From NCBI RefSeq assembly GCF_032362555.1, contig NC_083525.1:667501-731500 (forward strand): a DNA stretch of 64,000 bases, in the 5' to 3' direction. Source of the stretch: Amyelois transitella (taxonomy: Eukaryota; Arthropoda; Insecta; Lepidoptera; Pyralidae). The position numbers and the translations under genes are program-made. Below the pieces are notes generated by a model. It was given only the letters and a program-made list of their open reading frames with translations, was not told where the DNA came from and did not search any database. Of the stretch, positions 50,040 to 60,999 are shown piece by piece. How positions within the stretch are numbered: the first letter of the stretch is position 1; every line of letters starts with the position of its first letter.

Positions 50040-50085
50040 TTCCGCTACGCGGCCGGCCGCGGAACGGTCGCGTTGCGTCATCAAA
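50040..50085. repeat. GC-rich inverted repeat
   Basis: TTCCGC at about 50040 pairs with GCGGAA at about 50055, around GCGGCCGGCCGC. Confidence 0.6.
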
Positions 50086-50114
50086 CCGTTAATGTCGTAG
50101 GAACGCATCAAGGT

Positions 50115-50215
50115 ACATCACTTGCGGGGTAGACAGAGTATGGAAAATACTGAGAGGCCAAGTTCAGCTAGGTGGCTTAGTGATGGGATCTTAATTCAGA
50201 TAGTTCAAGGTACTA
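50115..50215 (-). repeat. Family A repeat, diverged fragment
   Basis: CTTGCGGGGTAGACAGAG onward; tail missing. Confidence 0.55.
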
Positions 50216-50228
50216 GGGTGAAGTACTT

Positions 50229-50450
50229 CATACATACGATCACGTATTTATCACTTATGGGGTAGGCAGAACCAGTAGTATCGAAAGCATGAGAAGCCAC
50301 ATTCAGCTCTACGGCTTAATGATAGAATTGAGATTCAAATAGCGACAGGTTGCAAGCCCATCGCCTGCAATTATATAAGCCTATTCCTTAGTCGCCTTTT
50401 ACAACATCCATGAGAAAAAGATGGAGTGGACCTATTCTTTTTTCTATTTT
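50229..50450 (-). repeat. Family A repeat, diverged
   Basis: ACGATCACGTATTTATCAC to CCTATTCTTTTTTC. Confidence 0.68.
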
Positions 50451-50675
50451 TTTCTTTATACAAAAAACGATAAACTAAGACGCTCAAACTACTTACAATC
50501 TCATTCCCAAGAAATTAATGTAATTTATATTTTCATGCAAGCATTGTAATTGTATTGTATTGTTAATTAAGTGTTGTTTAAGATTCACAAGTCCACATCC
50601 ACATGACACAATGTTAAGTTAAATCTTACTCAACATTGTCAAAAATTGCTCTAATGATCCTACTTATATTATAAA

Positions 50676-51080
50676 CTAGCTGTGCCCGCGACTCCGTCCG
50701 CGTGGAATAGTTATTTTGGGCATCATTGAAGCCCTCAAAATGAGGATGAATGCCCCTGCGTTATTTTCACAATTTTCATTATATCTTCGCTCCTAAAACT
50801 TACAGCGTTATGTTATATAGCCTAAAGCCTTCCTCGATAAATGGTCTATTCAACGCAAAAATAATTTTTCAATTCGAACAAAAAAATGACGAAGTTCCAT
50901 ATAAACTTGCACCCCCTATTTTATCCCCTTGGGATAGAATTTCAGGATAAAAAGTAGCCTATATTCTAATCCAGGTCACTAACTATATCTCTGCTGAATT
51001 TCGTTCAGATCCGTTCGGTAGATTTTGCGTGATGCGCGTACAAACATACAGACAGACAGACGGAAAGACAGACAGACAGA
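50676..51080 (+). repeat. Family D repeat fused to a D2-like end with CAGA microsatellite
   Basis: The D part runs to about 50880; then CCCCTTGGGATAGAATTTC, GCTGAATTTCGTTCAGATCC and CAGA repeats at 51045-51080. Confidence 0.62.
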
Positions 51081-51208
51081 CAAAAATTAAAAAAAAATTG
51101 TTTTGGCTTCTATTGACCCTAAAAAGACCCCTTATAATTTGTTTTCTTAAATATCTTCAATGTACAGACAAAGTTCAGTTACAGTTTTATTATATGTATG
51201 GATATGGA

Positions 51209-51476
51209 CTAGCTGTGCCCGCGACTTCGTCCGTGTGGAATAGTTCTTTTGGGCATCATTGAAGCCCTCAAAATGAAGGATGAATATTTGCCCCCGTTAT
51301 ATTCACAATTTTCATTATATCTTCGTTCCTAAAACTTACAGCGTGATGTTATATAGCCTAAAGCCTTCCTCGATAAATGGTCTATTCAACACAAAAGGAA
51401 TCAATTCGAACCAGTAGTTCCTGAGATTAGCGTCTTCAAACAAACAATCTCTTCAGCTTTATAATATTAGTATAGA
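51209..51476 (+). repeat. Family D repeat
   Basis: Full length, ends ATTAGTATAGATG. Confidence 0.76.
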
Positions 51477-51767
51477 TGTAAGCAGCAAATATTAATGCAA
51501 AATTACGCAATACAGTATGTATATCGGGTAATCTAATTATTTGTCTGTCCCTTTCGCACTTATCGTCTCAATGTATCGCCGTCTCTTACCCTCTAATGGT
51601 GATCACAATCTATGTTGCATAAGGCCCCGTTCACACGAGTGACAAAAACTCAGTGCGAATCGAGTATTTAGGAAAAAGCTATGTGGGTTTCTGGGTGACC
51701 TGCACATTTTAATACTAGCTTATGTCCTAAAATGTGCTTCTATTACGTATTAATTATCGTATATTAA

Positions 51768-51963
51768 CGTATCTTGATCAAATTAAGGACGTCCTGGTAA
51801 AGGGTCAGGTCAAAAGTACCCGAAACCGCCGAGCTTGCATGAAGAGAGTTATGAATGTGGATGAAGCGAAGGAAATATGCAGAGATCGTGGCATGTGGAA
51901 AGAAGTAGTCTCTGCCTACCCATCCGGGAAAGAGGTGTGATTTTATGTATGTATGTATGTATG
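51768..51963 (+). mobile_element. Family B LINE 3' fragment
   Basis: Open frame YLDQIKDVLVKGQVKSTRNR through SGKEV; long ATGT tail. Confidence 0.75.
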
Positions 51964-52187
51964 TGCTTCTATGGGAATGTCCAGATAAAGGTGGAATACT
52001 TCCGAAGGTTTTGTCCTTGGACGGGTGAGTGCGTTGACTTGCAACCAATAGCTTCTTCACTAATTTCTATTATACATATATGAGCCATATCGCTGAATAT
52101 GGCCTTTGTATCTTGTAACTATTGGCTCTATCTAACCCGCAAGAGATAAAAGTGTGATATAGGTATGTATGTTCTCTGAATTTTTCT

Positions 52188-52420
52188 ACATACATACATA
52201 CATATGGTGACGTCTATATCCCTTGCGGGGTAGACAGAGCCAACAGTCTTGAAAAGGCCACGTTCAGCTATTTGGGATAAAGATAGAATTGAGATTCAAA
52301 TAGTGACAGGTTGCTAATCCATCGCCTAAAAAAGAATCCCAAGTTTGTAAGCCTATCCCTTAGTCGCCTTTTACGACATCCATGGTAAAGAGATGGAGTG
52401 GTCCTATTCTTTTTTAAAAC
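52188..52420 (-). repeat. Family A repeat, 5' hairpin missing
   Basis: Long ACAT tail; stem-loop partly deleted. Confidence 0.76.
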
Positions 52421-52436
52421 CTTTCATTTTTATCTT

Positions 52437-52610
52437 GACGTCCTCGAAAAGCGACTAAGGGGAAGGCTTATAAACTTAACCTGTCACTATTTGAATCTGA
52501 ATTCTATCATTAAGCCAAAAAGCTGAACGTGGCCTATCAGTCTTTTTAGACTGTTAGCTCTGTCTTCCCCGCAAGGGATATAGACGTGACTATATGTATG
52601 TATGTATGTC
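52437..52610 (+). repeat. Family A repeat, 5' truncated
   Basis: Inverted head-to-head to the previous copy. Confidence 0.72.
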
Positions 52611-52959
52611 TGTTTTTACCGACCAATACGTTAGCATTAAGCACTTAAAATGATCTTGAAAACCTCTCACTACCGGACGTAAGGGTATGCTGTCGACCGT
52701 GGTCTACACATCAAAGGGTCTTTAAACACCTACATAGCCCTTATCACCTTGACACAGAGACTATTTTCGAGTGCCGATGGCACACACGTCGTGACGCATG
52801 CTGTATTTAAAGTATCACGTTTGTTGCAAAAACCAAGGCCGCGTTATAATAACTAAAATGATAACTATTCAGTTCATGCTAATGCATTATTGGTAATTGA
52901 AAATTATTTTACAATCTCTTGAGGGGTGGACAAAGCCAATTTTTATACATACATTTTAG

Positions 52960-53110
52960 GTTTTGTACTAAAGTTAAATGTCTCATTTCTCCCATTCCCG
53001 TGACGAATGTAAGAAAAATACGTAATTTTGACCCCGGTTTGTTAACTATATTCAAACGAAATTTCATCAAAATCGGTTCAGCCAGTTTAATCGTGAAAGC
53101 GTAGCAAACA
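52960..53110 (+). repeat. Family D2-like 3' end
   Basis: AAATTTCATCAAAATCGGTT, CAGACAAACTTTCG. Confidence 0.5.
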
Positions 53111-53221
53111 GACAAACTTTCGACATCTATAGAACTAATACAGCTGATATGACTGTTGTTTTTTTTTCTTCTGTTAAAAAAAAAAGATCTTTTACAAACA
53201 GAAAAGAGTTTCGCAAAATGG

Positions 53222-53288
53222 TTCCGTGGATTTCAATCCCCCGACCTTCCGGCCACAAGGCAAACTTCTAAACCACTCAACCACGGAG
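53222..53288 (-). other. tRNA-like sequence, probably a decayed tRNA or SINE head
   Basis: TCCGTGG/CCACGGA would pair as an acceptor stem, with TGGTTGAGTGG as box A-like; box B is degenerate. Confidence 0.35.
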
Positions 53289-53369
53289 GTATTTTCTACT
53301 TTCAATTCGACCTTTATCTTAACTCGTTTGACAATTCGTCTATGCTAATAATCTTATCGAAAAAACAAA

Positions 53370-53717
53370 ATGCCGTGTGGTTCCCGGTACTAATTAATAG
53401 TAGACCACTCCATACACTATAGTAGTTAGGTACTTTGATGCTGTAAGTATAAACTGTAAGTCTGTGTCATGTTTGGAGAAAAACAAAGAAATTAGAATTT
53501 GAATTGAATTTGAATATCTTTCCTACGTATGTCGTAAAAGGTGACTAAGGGATTGGCATATATAAATGTGGGAGGCGCGACGGGCTAGCAATTTGAGCCA
53601 TACAGCTGAACGTGGCCTTCGGTCCTTTCAAGACTGTTGACTCTATCTACCCCGCAATGAACAGAAATGGAGTAGGTACTATACTTTTTTCTATTGGTGC
53701 CGGGAACCACAAGGCAC
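53370..53717. repeat. Family A pieces: one plus copy broken by ~100 bp, then a minus 5' end
   Basis: Plus pieces 53370-53412 and 53512-53655; minus piece 53656-53717. The break is filled by sequence ending GAATTGAATTTGAAT, probably another retroelement tail. Confidence 0.62.
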
Positions 53718-53807
53718 ATTTCCGTAAAAACTTATGAATAATTAAAATTTTAAAAAATGTCCATAGTAAAATCTTGAATCTACAATACGTTACTTAATAT
53801 TTTCAAA

Positions 53808-54074
53808 CTAGCTGTGCCCGCGACTCTGTCTGCGTGGAATAGTTATTTTGGACATCATTGGAAACCCTCAAGGAGGAATAATTTTCCCTGTTTTTACTTT
53901 TCATCATTTCTTCGCTCCTTATAGTTGCGGCGTGATGAAAAATAACCTTCCTCGATAAATGGTCTATTAAACACAAAAAGAATTTTTCAATTCGAACCAG
54001 TAGTTCCTGAGGTTAGCGCGTTCAAACAAACAAACAAACAAACAAATTCTTCAGCTTTATAATAATAGTATAGA
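53808..54074 (+). repeat. Family D repeat
   Basis: GCTGTGCCCGCGACTCTGTC to AATAGTATAGATAAG. Confidence 0.75.
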
Positions 54075-54164
54075 TAAGTAACTACTTACATCGACATGGC
54101 GTGCCATCCATTGTCTACGACCCCGCCCAATCAACACCAAACGGTGCAATAAATAAATAAATAA

Positions 54165-54405
54165 ATAAATAAATATATATGGGACAAATTACACTGATTG
54201 AGTTAGCCTCGAAGTAAGTTCGAAACTTGTGTTACGAGATACTAACTCAACGATACTATATTTTATAATAAATACTTATATAGATAAACATCCAAGACCC
54301 AGGACAATCAGAAAAAGTTCTTTTCTCATCATGCCTTGACCGGGATTCGAACCCGGGACCTCCGGTGTCACAGACAAGCGTACTACCGCTGAGCCACAGA
54401 GGCCG
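54165..54405 (-). mobile_element. Family C SINE with AAAT tail
   Basis: Complete minus-strand copy, adjacent to an AAAT microsatellite at about 54143-54172. Confidence 0.82.
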
Positions 54406-54730
54406 CAATACCATCAAGAACTGTCATTGAAATCATCAATAACATCATCAGCGTTACATCACCGGCTTTCTCGATAATATCGATATCGACAAAAGCAGTT
54501 ACGACACTATTGAGTATGACAGATATAGAAATAAATTAAGTTTGGGTGTACATAGGTACGATTCAAATCTTTGTGGAGTTCATTAAGATTGGATTGGAGA
54601 TTTTGATAAATGTGTCGTGGAGTTGTTAAAGGTGGCACTTATTTTCACGTCTGCAGACTTCACGTGGTTGACAGAGCTTTGAATGGTATCAAGAGGCGAT
54701 TGTAATTGACTGTCTGCTAGGAAATCAATA

Positions 54731-54820
54731 AGAATAGAATAGAATAGATTTATTTTCAAAATTGGATACAAGGTATCCAAAGCGCATGTGTAGAAGAAGC
54801 GGCGGAACAAACTATTTGAT
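54731..54820 (+). repeat. Family E repeat with internal deletion
   Basis: GAATAGAATAGATTTATT start, lacks the TGACGTCA middle, resumes at CCAAAGCGCATGTG. Confidence 0.68.
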
Positions 54821-54904
54821 CCGTCCACAACTTTTTGAGATAAGCGCATTCAAACAGACAGAGAAAATAGTAAGAATATATAATATGCAGTGATGCACCA
54901 ATTG

Positions 54905-55080
54905 TAAATTCACGTCCGATGACAATGCTGCAGTGTAGTTTGTTCCGCTGGTTCTTCTACGCATGCGCTTTGGAAGCAGTAGTAGTTATAATTAGATTTA
55001 AGTGATGTGACGTCAATTAGTGATACTTTGTATCCAATTTTGGAAATAAATCTGTTCTATTTTATTCTATTTTATTCTAT
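54905..55080 (-). repeat. Family E repeat
   Basis: Complete minus-strand copy 85 bp from the plus-strand fragment, ending in TATTTTATTCTA repeats. Confidence 0.7.
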
Positions 55081-55084
55081 GTAT

Positions 55085-55243
55085 TCAATAAACTTGAGAT
55101 TAGGCGATGGCCAAGCAATCTATCTATCACTATTCGAATCTCAACTCTATCATTAAGCCATACAGCTGAATGTGGCTTTTAAGTCTTTTCAAGACTGTTG
55201 GCTCTGTCTATCGCAAGGGATATAGACGTGATTATATGTATGT
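55085..55243 (+). repeat. Family A repeat, 5' truncated
   Basis: AAACTTGAGATTAGGCGATG to ATATGTATGTAC. Confidence 0.7.
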
Positions 55244-55247
55244 ACAA

Positions 55248-55450
55248 GAGGCCGCCCGCAACTTCGTCCGCATGGAATACCTAACAATCCCGCGTGAACT
55301 CCGGGATGAAAAGCCTACATATTATTCTAGGTGTTCAGCTACCTACATACCAAATTTCATCGTGATCGGTTCAGTAGTTTTTGCGTGACAGTGTAACAAA
55401 CATCCATACTGACATACAAACTTTCGCATTTATAATACATATTAGTAGAA
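55248..55450 (+). repeat. Family D2 repeat
   Basis: GCCGCCCGCAACTTCGTCCG, then GCGTGAACTCCGGGATGAAA and TTTCATCGTGATCGGTTCAG. Confidence 0.68.
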
Positions 55451-55692
55451 TGTTATAAATATTGTCAATATTTTGCGGAACTAACTTCTACTAATTTACT
55501 GTCACAAAAAAAACATATAATATGTACATTTTATGTCGCAGTGATTGAGTGCTTTGAGTTCGCAAGATATAGCGGGTTCGAATTTGTGCATTAGTCATGC
55601 TGTCTGACTTCTTGTAAGTAATGTAGAAGGACGCCAATATAGTATTTTCCAAATTTAATAAAAAAAAAATAAAAAAAATTGTATTGCCGTAA

Positions 55693-55950
55693 ATGCCGTG
55701 TTCCCGGCACCAATACAAAAAAGAATAGGACCACTCCATTTCTTTCCAATAGATGTCGTAAAAGGCGACTAAGGGATAGGCTTACATACTTGTGATTCTT
55801 TTTTTAGGCGATGGGCTAGCAACCTGTCACTATTTGGATCTCAATTCCATCATTAAGCCGAGCAGCTGGATGTGGCCATTCAGTCTTTTCGGGACTATTG
55901 GCTCTGTCTACCCCGTAAGAGATATAGACGTGACTATATGTATGTATGTA
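55693..55950 (+). repeat. Family A repeat, full length
   Basis: 5' hairpin shortened to GCCGTGTTCCCGGC. Confidence 0.8.
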
Positions 55951-56054
55951 TTATTATGGGACATTTCGACATCACTCAACAATTGTCATCATATTTTGTT
56001 TTCACTACATTGGTTGTCGTCAAATGTCAAATATTTTTAACTTCTTACAGTAAT

Positions 56055-56255
56055 ACTATAAAAAAAGAAATTCTAACCATAATACTGTAAATGCGAAATT
56101 AAGTTTGTTTGTTTGTTGTCTCTTCACGCGTTATCTACTGAACCATTATCCTTGAAATTTAATTTATATAATTAAAAGTCTAATGAAGGACATAGGACAC
56201 CTTTCATCCCTGTTAAAACTACAGTTCCCGCGGGATTTGCGAAAAACTTGTAGGT
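56055..56255 (-). repeat. Family D2 repeat, 5' end missing
   Basis: Tail side first, ending at TTCCCGCGGGATTTGCG. Confidence 0.6.
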
Positions 56256-56290
56256 AGGTACTCCTTTGTAGCTGCGAGTGAAAGTTAGTA

Positions 56291-56601
56291 TATACATACA
56301 TATAATCACGTCTATATCCCTTGCAGGGTAGATAGAGCCAACAGTCTTGAAAATAATGATACGTTCAGCTATTTTCTTTCTTCAGCTATTTTATTAGTCT
56401 GGAAAGACTGGTAGGCCACGTTCAGTTGTTAGGCTAAGTGATAAAATTGATATTCAAATAGTGACAGGTCGCTAGTCCATCGCCTAAAAGAGGAATCCCA
56501 AATTTATAAGCCTATCCGTTAGTCGCCTTTTTACGACATCCATGGGAATGGGACGGAGTGGTCCTATTCTTTTTTTATTGGTGCCGGAAACCACACGGCA
56601 G
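56291..56601 (-). repeat. Family A repeat with ~45-bp partial internal duplication
   Basis: The GTTCAGCTATTT region occurs twice. Confidence 0.75.
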
Positions 56602-56921
56602 TTAATATGTATATAAATTGAAATTGATATTTTCGTTATGATATTAATACTCGTAATTAACTGACCCACTGCACTCTATACTAGAAAACATCAGTCATTT
56701 CGACAGTTTCAAGTGTCAGTGTTAATTAAACTGTTTTTGTAATTAATAAATAAGTATCAAAGCTTTATGTAACCGGACATAAGCCATTCGTAATTGACAT
56801 AAAAGAAAAGTGTTATAATTTTTCAATAGGTACTTCTCATCGCTACTTCACTATTTTATATTATAAACGCGAAAGTAACTTTGCTGTTACGCGTTCACGC
56901 CGAAACAACTGATCTAATAAA

Positions 56922-57264
56922 TACATACATACATACATAAAATCACGCCTCTTTCCCGGAAGAGTAGGCAGAGACTACATCTTTCCACTTGCCACGATCT
57001 CTTCAAACTTCCTTCGCTTCGTCCACATTCATAACTCGCTTCATGCAAGCTCGGCGGTTTCGGGTATTCTTGACCTGACCCTTTGCCAGGACGTCCTTAA
57101 TTTGATCAAGATACGTTCGTCTAGGCCTTCCCACTAGGACCTTTCCCTCCACACTCTCCATGTATATCTGCTTAGTCAACCTGCTTTCATTCATCCTCTC
57201 CACATGACCGAACCATCTTAACATACCTTTTTCTAATTCTGGTACTACATCTTCTTTCACAACA
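56922..57264 (-). mobile_element. Family B LINE, 3' end (longest copy, RTE-like)
   Basis: 5'-truncated end of a LINE frame: the C-terminus of the polyprotein, with RWFGHVERM, RLTKQIY, GRPRRTYLDQIKDVL, RRACMKRVMNVDEAKEV. A base change makes a stop at about 57003. The consensus frame ends at TGA only a few bases before the ATGT tail, so the element has almost no 3' UTR. A very short 3' UTR and tandem-repeat tail fit the RTE clade; the assignment is inference because no catalytic RT motif is present. Confidence 0.75.
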
Positions 57265-57267
57265 TAA

Positions 57268-57388
57268 CATCTGATCTGATTTTGATGAAATTTTCAACAG
57301 ATATATAGTTGAATCTGAGAAAGAACGTATTTTTTTATTACGACAAAGAGAAACCACGCAGCCGATGTCGCGGGCAAAAGCTAGTATT
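57268..57388 (-). repeat. Family D2-like fragment
   Basis: GATTTTGATGAAATTTTCAA and GTCGCGGGCAAAAGCTAGTA. Confidence 0.55.
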
Positions 57389-57442
57389 TACATGCACTAG
57401 ACATTCGACACAATCGTAGACCTAGCGAGTAATTGCAACGCC

Positions 57443-57630
57443 ATACTTACATACATATATAATCACGTCTTTATACCTTACGAGGTAAACAGAGCCAACA
57501 GTCTCGCAAAAACTAAAAGGCTACGCTCAGCTGCATTGCTCAATGATGGAATTGAGTATCAAATAAACGCCTAAAGGGTGAATCCCAAAACTTAGTCGTC
57601 TTTTACGACATCGATGGGAAAGATATGTAT
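57443..57630 (-). repeat. Family A repeat, old and gapped
   Basis: Several deletions; landmarks TACCTTACGAGGTAAACAG and TCGATGGGAAAG. Confidence 0.6.
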
Positions 57631-57811
57631 TTTTACTGTACATAAGTAATTGGTCACGCCGTCACATCAAATGTAGATATTGGAATCTGATATAAGCATC
57701 AATACCCTTCTCTCTTCAAGAGCGAGTGAACGGCGCAGGAAGTATCTTCTTAATGCCAAGGATGCTGTAAAACCGGCAAAACAATGTTATCACGACACAA
57801 CAATATTGTTT

Positions 57812-58055
57812 TATATACATATAGTCACGTCTATATCTCTTGCCGGGTAGACAGAGCCAGCACTCTTGAAAAGACTGATAGGCCACGTTAATTTGGCTTA
57901 ATGATAGAGTTGACATCCAATTGGTGACAGGTTGCCAGCCCATCGCCTAAAAAAGAATCCCAAGTTTGTAAGCCCATCCCTTAGTCGCCTTTTACGACAT
58001 CCATGGGAAAGAGATGGAGTGGTCCTATTCTTTTTTGTATTGGTGCTGGCAACTA
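57812..58055 (-). repeat. Family A repeat, full length
   Basis: Most landmarks present. Confidence 0.78.
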
Positions 58056-58061
58056 CGGCTT

Positions 58062-58152
58062 ATTAACGGCACATCATTAAAATCTAATTATAACTACTAC
58101 CGCTTCCAATGCGCATGTGTAAAAGAAGCGGCGGAACAAACTACACTGCAGC
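58062..58152 (+). repeat. Family E repeat, 5' part missing
   Basis: ACTACTACCGCTTCC, then GAAGCGGCGGAACAAACTAC. Confidence 0.65.
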
Positions 58153-58256
58153 ATGAATGTAGATGAATTGAGAAATGTTTGCAGAGATCGTGGCAAGTGG
58201 TAAGACGTAGGTCTGCCTACCCCTTCGGGAAAGTGGAGTGATTATATGTAGATATA
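58153..58256 (+). mobile_element. Family B LINE 3' fragment, short
   Basis: GCATGAATGTAGATGAATTG to GGAGTGATTATATG; attached to a family E piece. Confidence 0.6.
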
Positions 58257-58364
58257 TATTTACTTCTGTAATGTATGGTTATAATTTGGAGCACAACCTT
58301 GCTTTAGACATACAAATTACATACTATGTCCAGCCCAGCAGCCATATGTTGGAATATGAGTGAC

Positions 58365-58460
58365 ATATGTCATGTCAGGTCACAATTTTGACCTGTATTT
58401 GACAGGAAAATCAGTCACACGACTGCACTGACCTCAGACCGCTGACCGAGTTGAATCTGT
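58365..58460. promoter_or_regulatory. Cluster of nuclear-receptor-like half sites
   Basis: CAGGTCA (58376-58382) and TGACCTG (58389-58395) form an inverted repeat with a 6-base spacer; further TGACCT/TGACC half sites follow within 60 bp. No adjacent gene is visible. Confidence 0.25.
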
Positions 58461-58501
58461 GACCTTGTAACTTATTACCAACCGTTACAAATTGTTAAAA
58501 A

Positions 58502-58605
58502 TGGCCGTGTGGTTCCTGGCACTAAAGAATAGTACCAATCCATCTCTTTCCCATGGATGTCATGAAACGCGACTAAGGTATAGGCTTATAAACTTGGAAT
58601 TCTTG
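58502..58605 (+). repeat. Family A repeat, 5' part
   Basis: GGCCGTGTGGTTCCTGGCAC to AACTTGGAATTCTTG. Confidence 0.68.
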
Positions 58606-58716
58606 AAACTAATGAGTTGCGTTCGAGTTGATCATATTGCGTGTTTTATTTTAGAAAAATAAATAGTTTTATTTTAAAAATAGTTACACAAGTTATCCCT
58701 TAATTATGTGAACATT

Positions 58717-58968
58717 ATTACTAAGCAGATATACAACGAGAGTGTGGAGGGAAAGTTCCGAGTGGGAAGACCTAGACGAACGCATCTTGATCAAATTAAG
58801 GACGTCCTGGCAAAAGGTCAGGTCAAGAGTGGCCGAAACCGCCGAGCTTGCATGAAGAGAGTTATGAATGTGGATGAAGCGAAGGAAGCATGCAGAGATC
58901 GTGGCAAGTGGAAAGATGTAGTCTCTGCCTACCACTCCGGGAAAGAGGCGTGATTTTATGTATGTAAG
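58717..58968 (+). mobile_element. Family B LINE 3' fragment
   Basis: Open frame TKQIYNESVEGKFRVGRPRR to SGKEA and stop; only one amino-acid-level oddity (SGRNRR). Confidence 0.75.
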
Positions 58969-59256
58969 ATGCATAACCACAGTACAATTTGTACCGTGTA
59001 CGTCACGCTATTTATTCGGACACCTTAACAGTTCGACCATTGACGCTCTCATCATATATTCAGCAATCATATAACCCAAATTACAAATCATGTAATGGCA
59101 TGTAACGGCATGTAACTCTCTAAATCTCAAGATGTAATTACACGAGGTATCTTTTATAGGGTTAGATACTGTTATTAAGTCTCATCAACTGAGATTACGT
59201 TACGGAAAATGTGTATAAAACTGAATGCCATTTTTATACATTGTTGTTAGATCATT

Positions 59257-59422
59257 ACCATACATACATATGGTCACGTCTATATCCCTTGTGGGGTGAC
59301 AGAGCCAACAGTCTCGAAAAGTCTGAAAGGCCACGTTCAGCTATACGGCTTAGTGACAGAATCGAGATTCAAATAGTGACAGGTTGATAGCCCATCGCCT
59401 AAAAAAATCCCAAGTTGGTAAG
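59257..59422 (-). repeat. Family A repeat, 5' part missing
   Basis: Shares CAGTCTCGAAAAGTCTGAAA with the copy at 59527. Confidence 0.72.
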
Positions 59423-59526
59423 AAAGATTCAAATTCATTATTATGGGACACTTCATGTCACTTAATAACATAACTCTTTTGGTTTCACAACATTAGATGA
59501 CTTAGATTTAAAATGTAAAATTTTTA
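59423..59526 (+). repeat. Family E-related fragment between two family A copies
   Basis: ATTCATTATTATGGGACACT, CACTTAATAAC and GGTTTCACAACATTAG. Confidence 0.5.
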
Positions 59527-59761
59527 AGAAATCTTTTCCCTTGCGGGGTAGACAGAGCCAACAGTCTCGAAAAGTCTGAAAGGCCACGTTCAGCTGTAAA
59601 GCTTCATGATGGAATTTGAATTCAAATAGTGACAGGTTGCAAGCTCATCGCCTTTAAAAAGAATCCCAAGTTTATAAGCCTATCTCTTAGTCGCCTTTCA
59701 CGACATCCATTGGAAAGTTATGGAGTGGTTCTATTCAAAAGTACCGAAAACCACACGGCAT
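59527..59761 (-). repeat. Family A repeat, tail missing
   Basis: Same diagnostic substitutions as its left neighbour. Confidence 0.72.
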
Positions 59762-60042
59762 TGAGAAAACAATCAAGATAATTTAGCAATAACATATCAC
59801 AACTCATTATATATTCAAATATCCTTACAATCTCTATGCACTAGTTATGTAGGTACGTAGAGATCAAATCTTACATAAGGTCTATACAAGATGGTATCTA
59901 TTAATGGGTTCTTCGTGCGTGGCAACCACGAGCAGACCCCGGGGTTCGAATCCACGACCGTCCATGCGGATCAGATCGCTTTTTGTTGCAAATTCAAAAT
60001 TGGTTGCGAATTGACTTGAATTGAATTGTGGTGCAAGTCATG

Positions 60043-60305
60043 AACATACATACATACATATGGTCACGTTTATATCCCTTGCGGGGTAGACGGAGCCAAC
60101 AGGTGTTGAAAAGACTGATAGGCCACGTTCAGCTGTTTAGCTTAATGATAGAATTGAGATTCAAATAGTGAGAGGTTGCTAACCCATCGTCTAAAAAAGA
60201 ATCCCAAGTTTGTAAGCCTATCCCTTAGCCTTTCAACGACATCCATGGGAAAGAGATGGAGTGGCCCTATTCTTTTTTGTATTGGTGCCGGGAACCACAC
60301 GGCAC
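60043..60305 (-). repeat. Family A repeat, full length
   Basis: All landmarks present. Confidence 0.8.
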
Positions 60306-60457
60306 ACCTTTTTTACAATTAATGACATATTATTTAATTGACATATATCAATTAAAAGGAAAAATAATCCTGGCCAGTAATTCTAGAAATAGGATTTAAT
60401 ATAAGTACGGATTGACCGCAAAGATTGTCAACCCATTACTTCCCATTATTTTTGACG

Positions 60458-60633
60458 CAACTTGTTGTCAAGAAAGAATTTTAAATCATTTTTCACAACT
60501 GGTTGAGAAACTCAGTTGCCATGGTCGATAAAAATTTTCTTGGTTGGCAACTAGTTGCTTACAAAGAAAAAAAAATCCTTATTCGTAACTAGTTGCCGAT
60601 AAGGAATTGAAATGTCTTTTTCTCAACCGGTTG
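60458..60633. promoter_or_regulatory. Cluster of five CAAC-N2-GTTG palindromes
   Basis: CAACTTGTTG (60458), CAACTGGTTG (60496), CAACTAGTTG (60548), TAACTAGTTG (60586), CAACCGGTTG (60624), spaced 38, 52, 38 and 38 bp. They resemble grainyhead-type sites (AACCGGTT). Confidence 0.35.
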
Positions 60634-60999
60634 CGAAGTTTGGTTGCCATGACGGCCGAAAGGAATACTTACTATACTTATATATTGTTTTCGACATAGG
60701 TCCGCTCCACGCTACCTCCTGTGCCTTGCACCGCACGCTTTTGCATTTCATTATCTGTCAACAACCGGTAGGTACTATGTGTGTAAGAAATTAAGTAATT
60801 ATTTATCTCAAACGGGAGCGAAGTCGCTAACATTTCACAATCGATAAATGACGTCGTTTGAAGTTTTTAAAAGCGAAATTTTTTAATTTCTTATTGTTAT
60901 AGGTGAATAAAAATTTATTATTACGAGTATTATGAAATTATGGTCGTGTTTTGTAATAATAACGAAAAAAGAGATTGTTGCGTTCAGATAAGTGTATAT

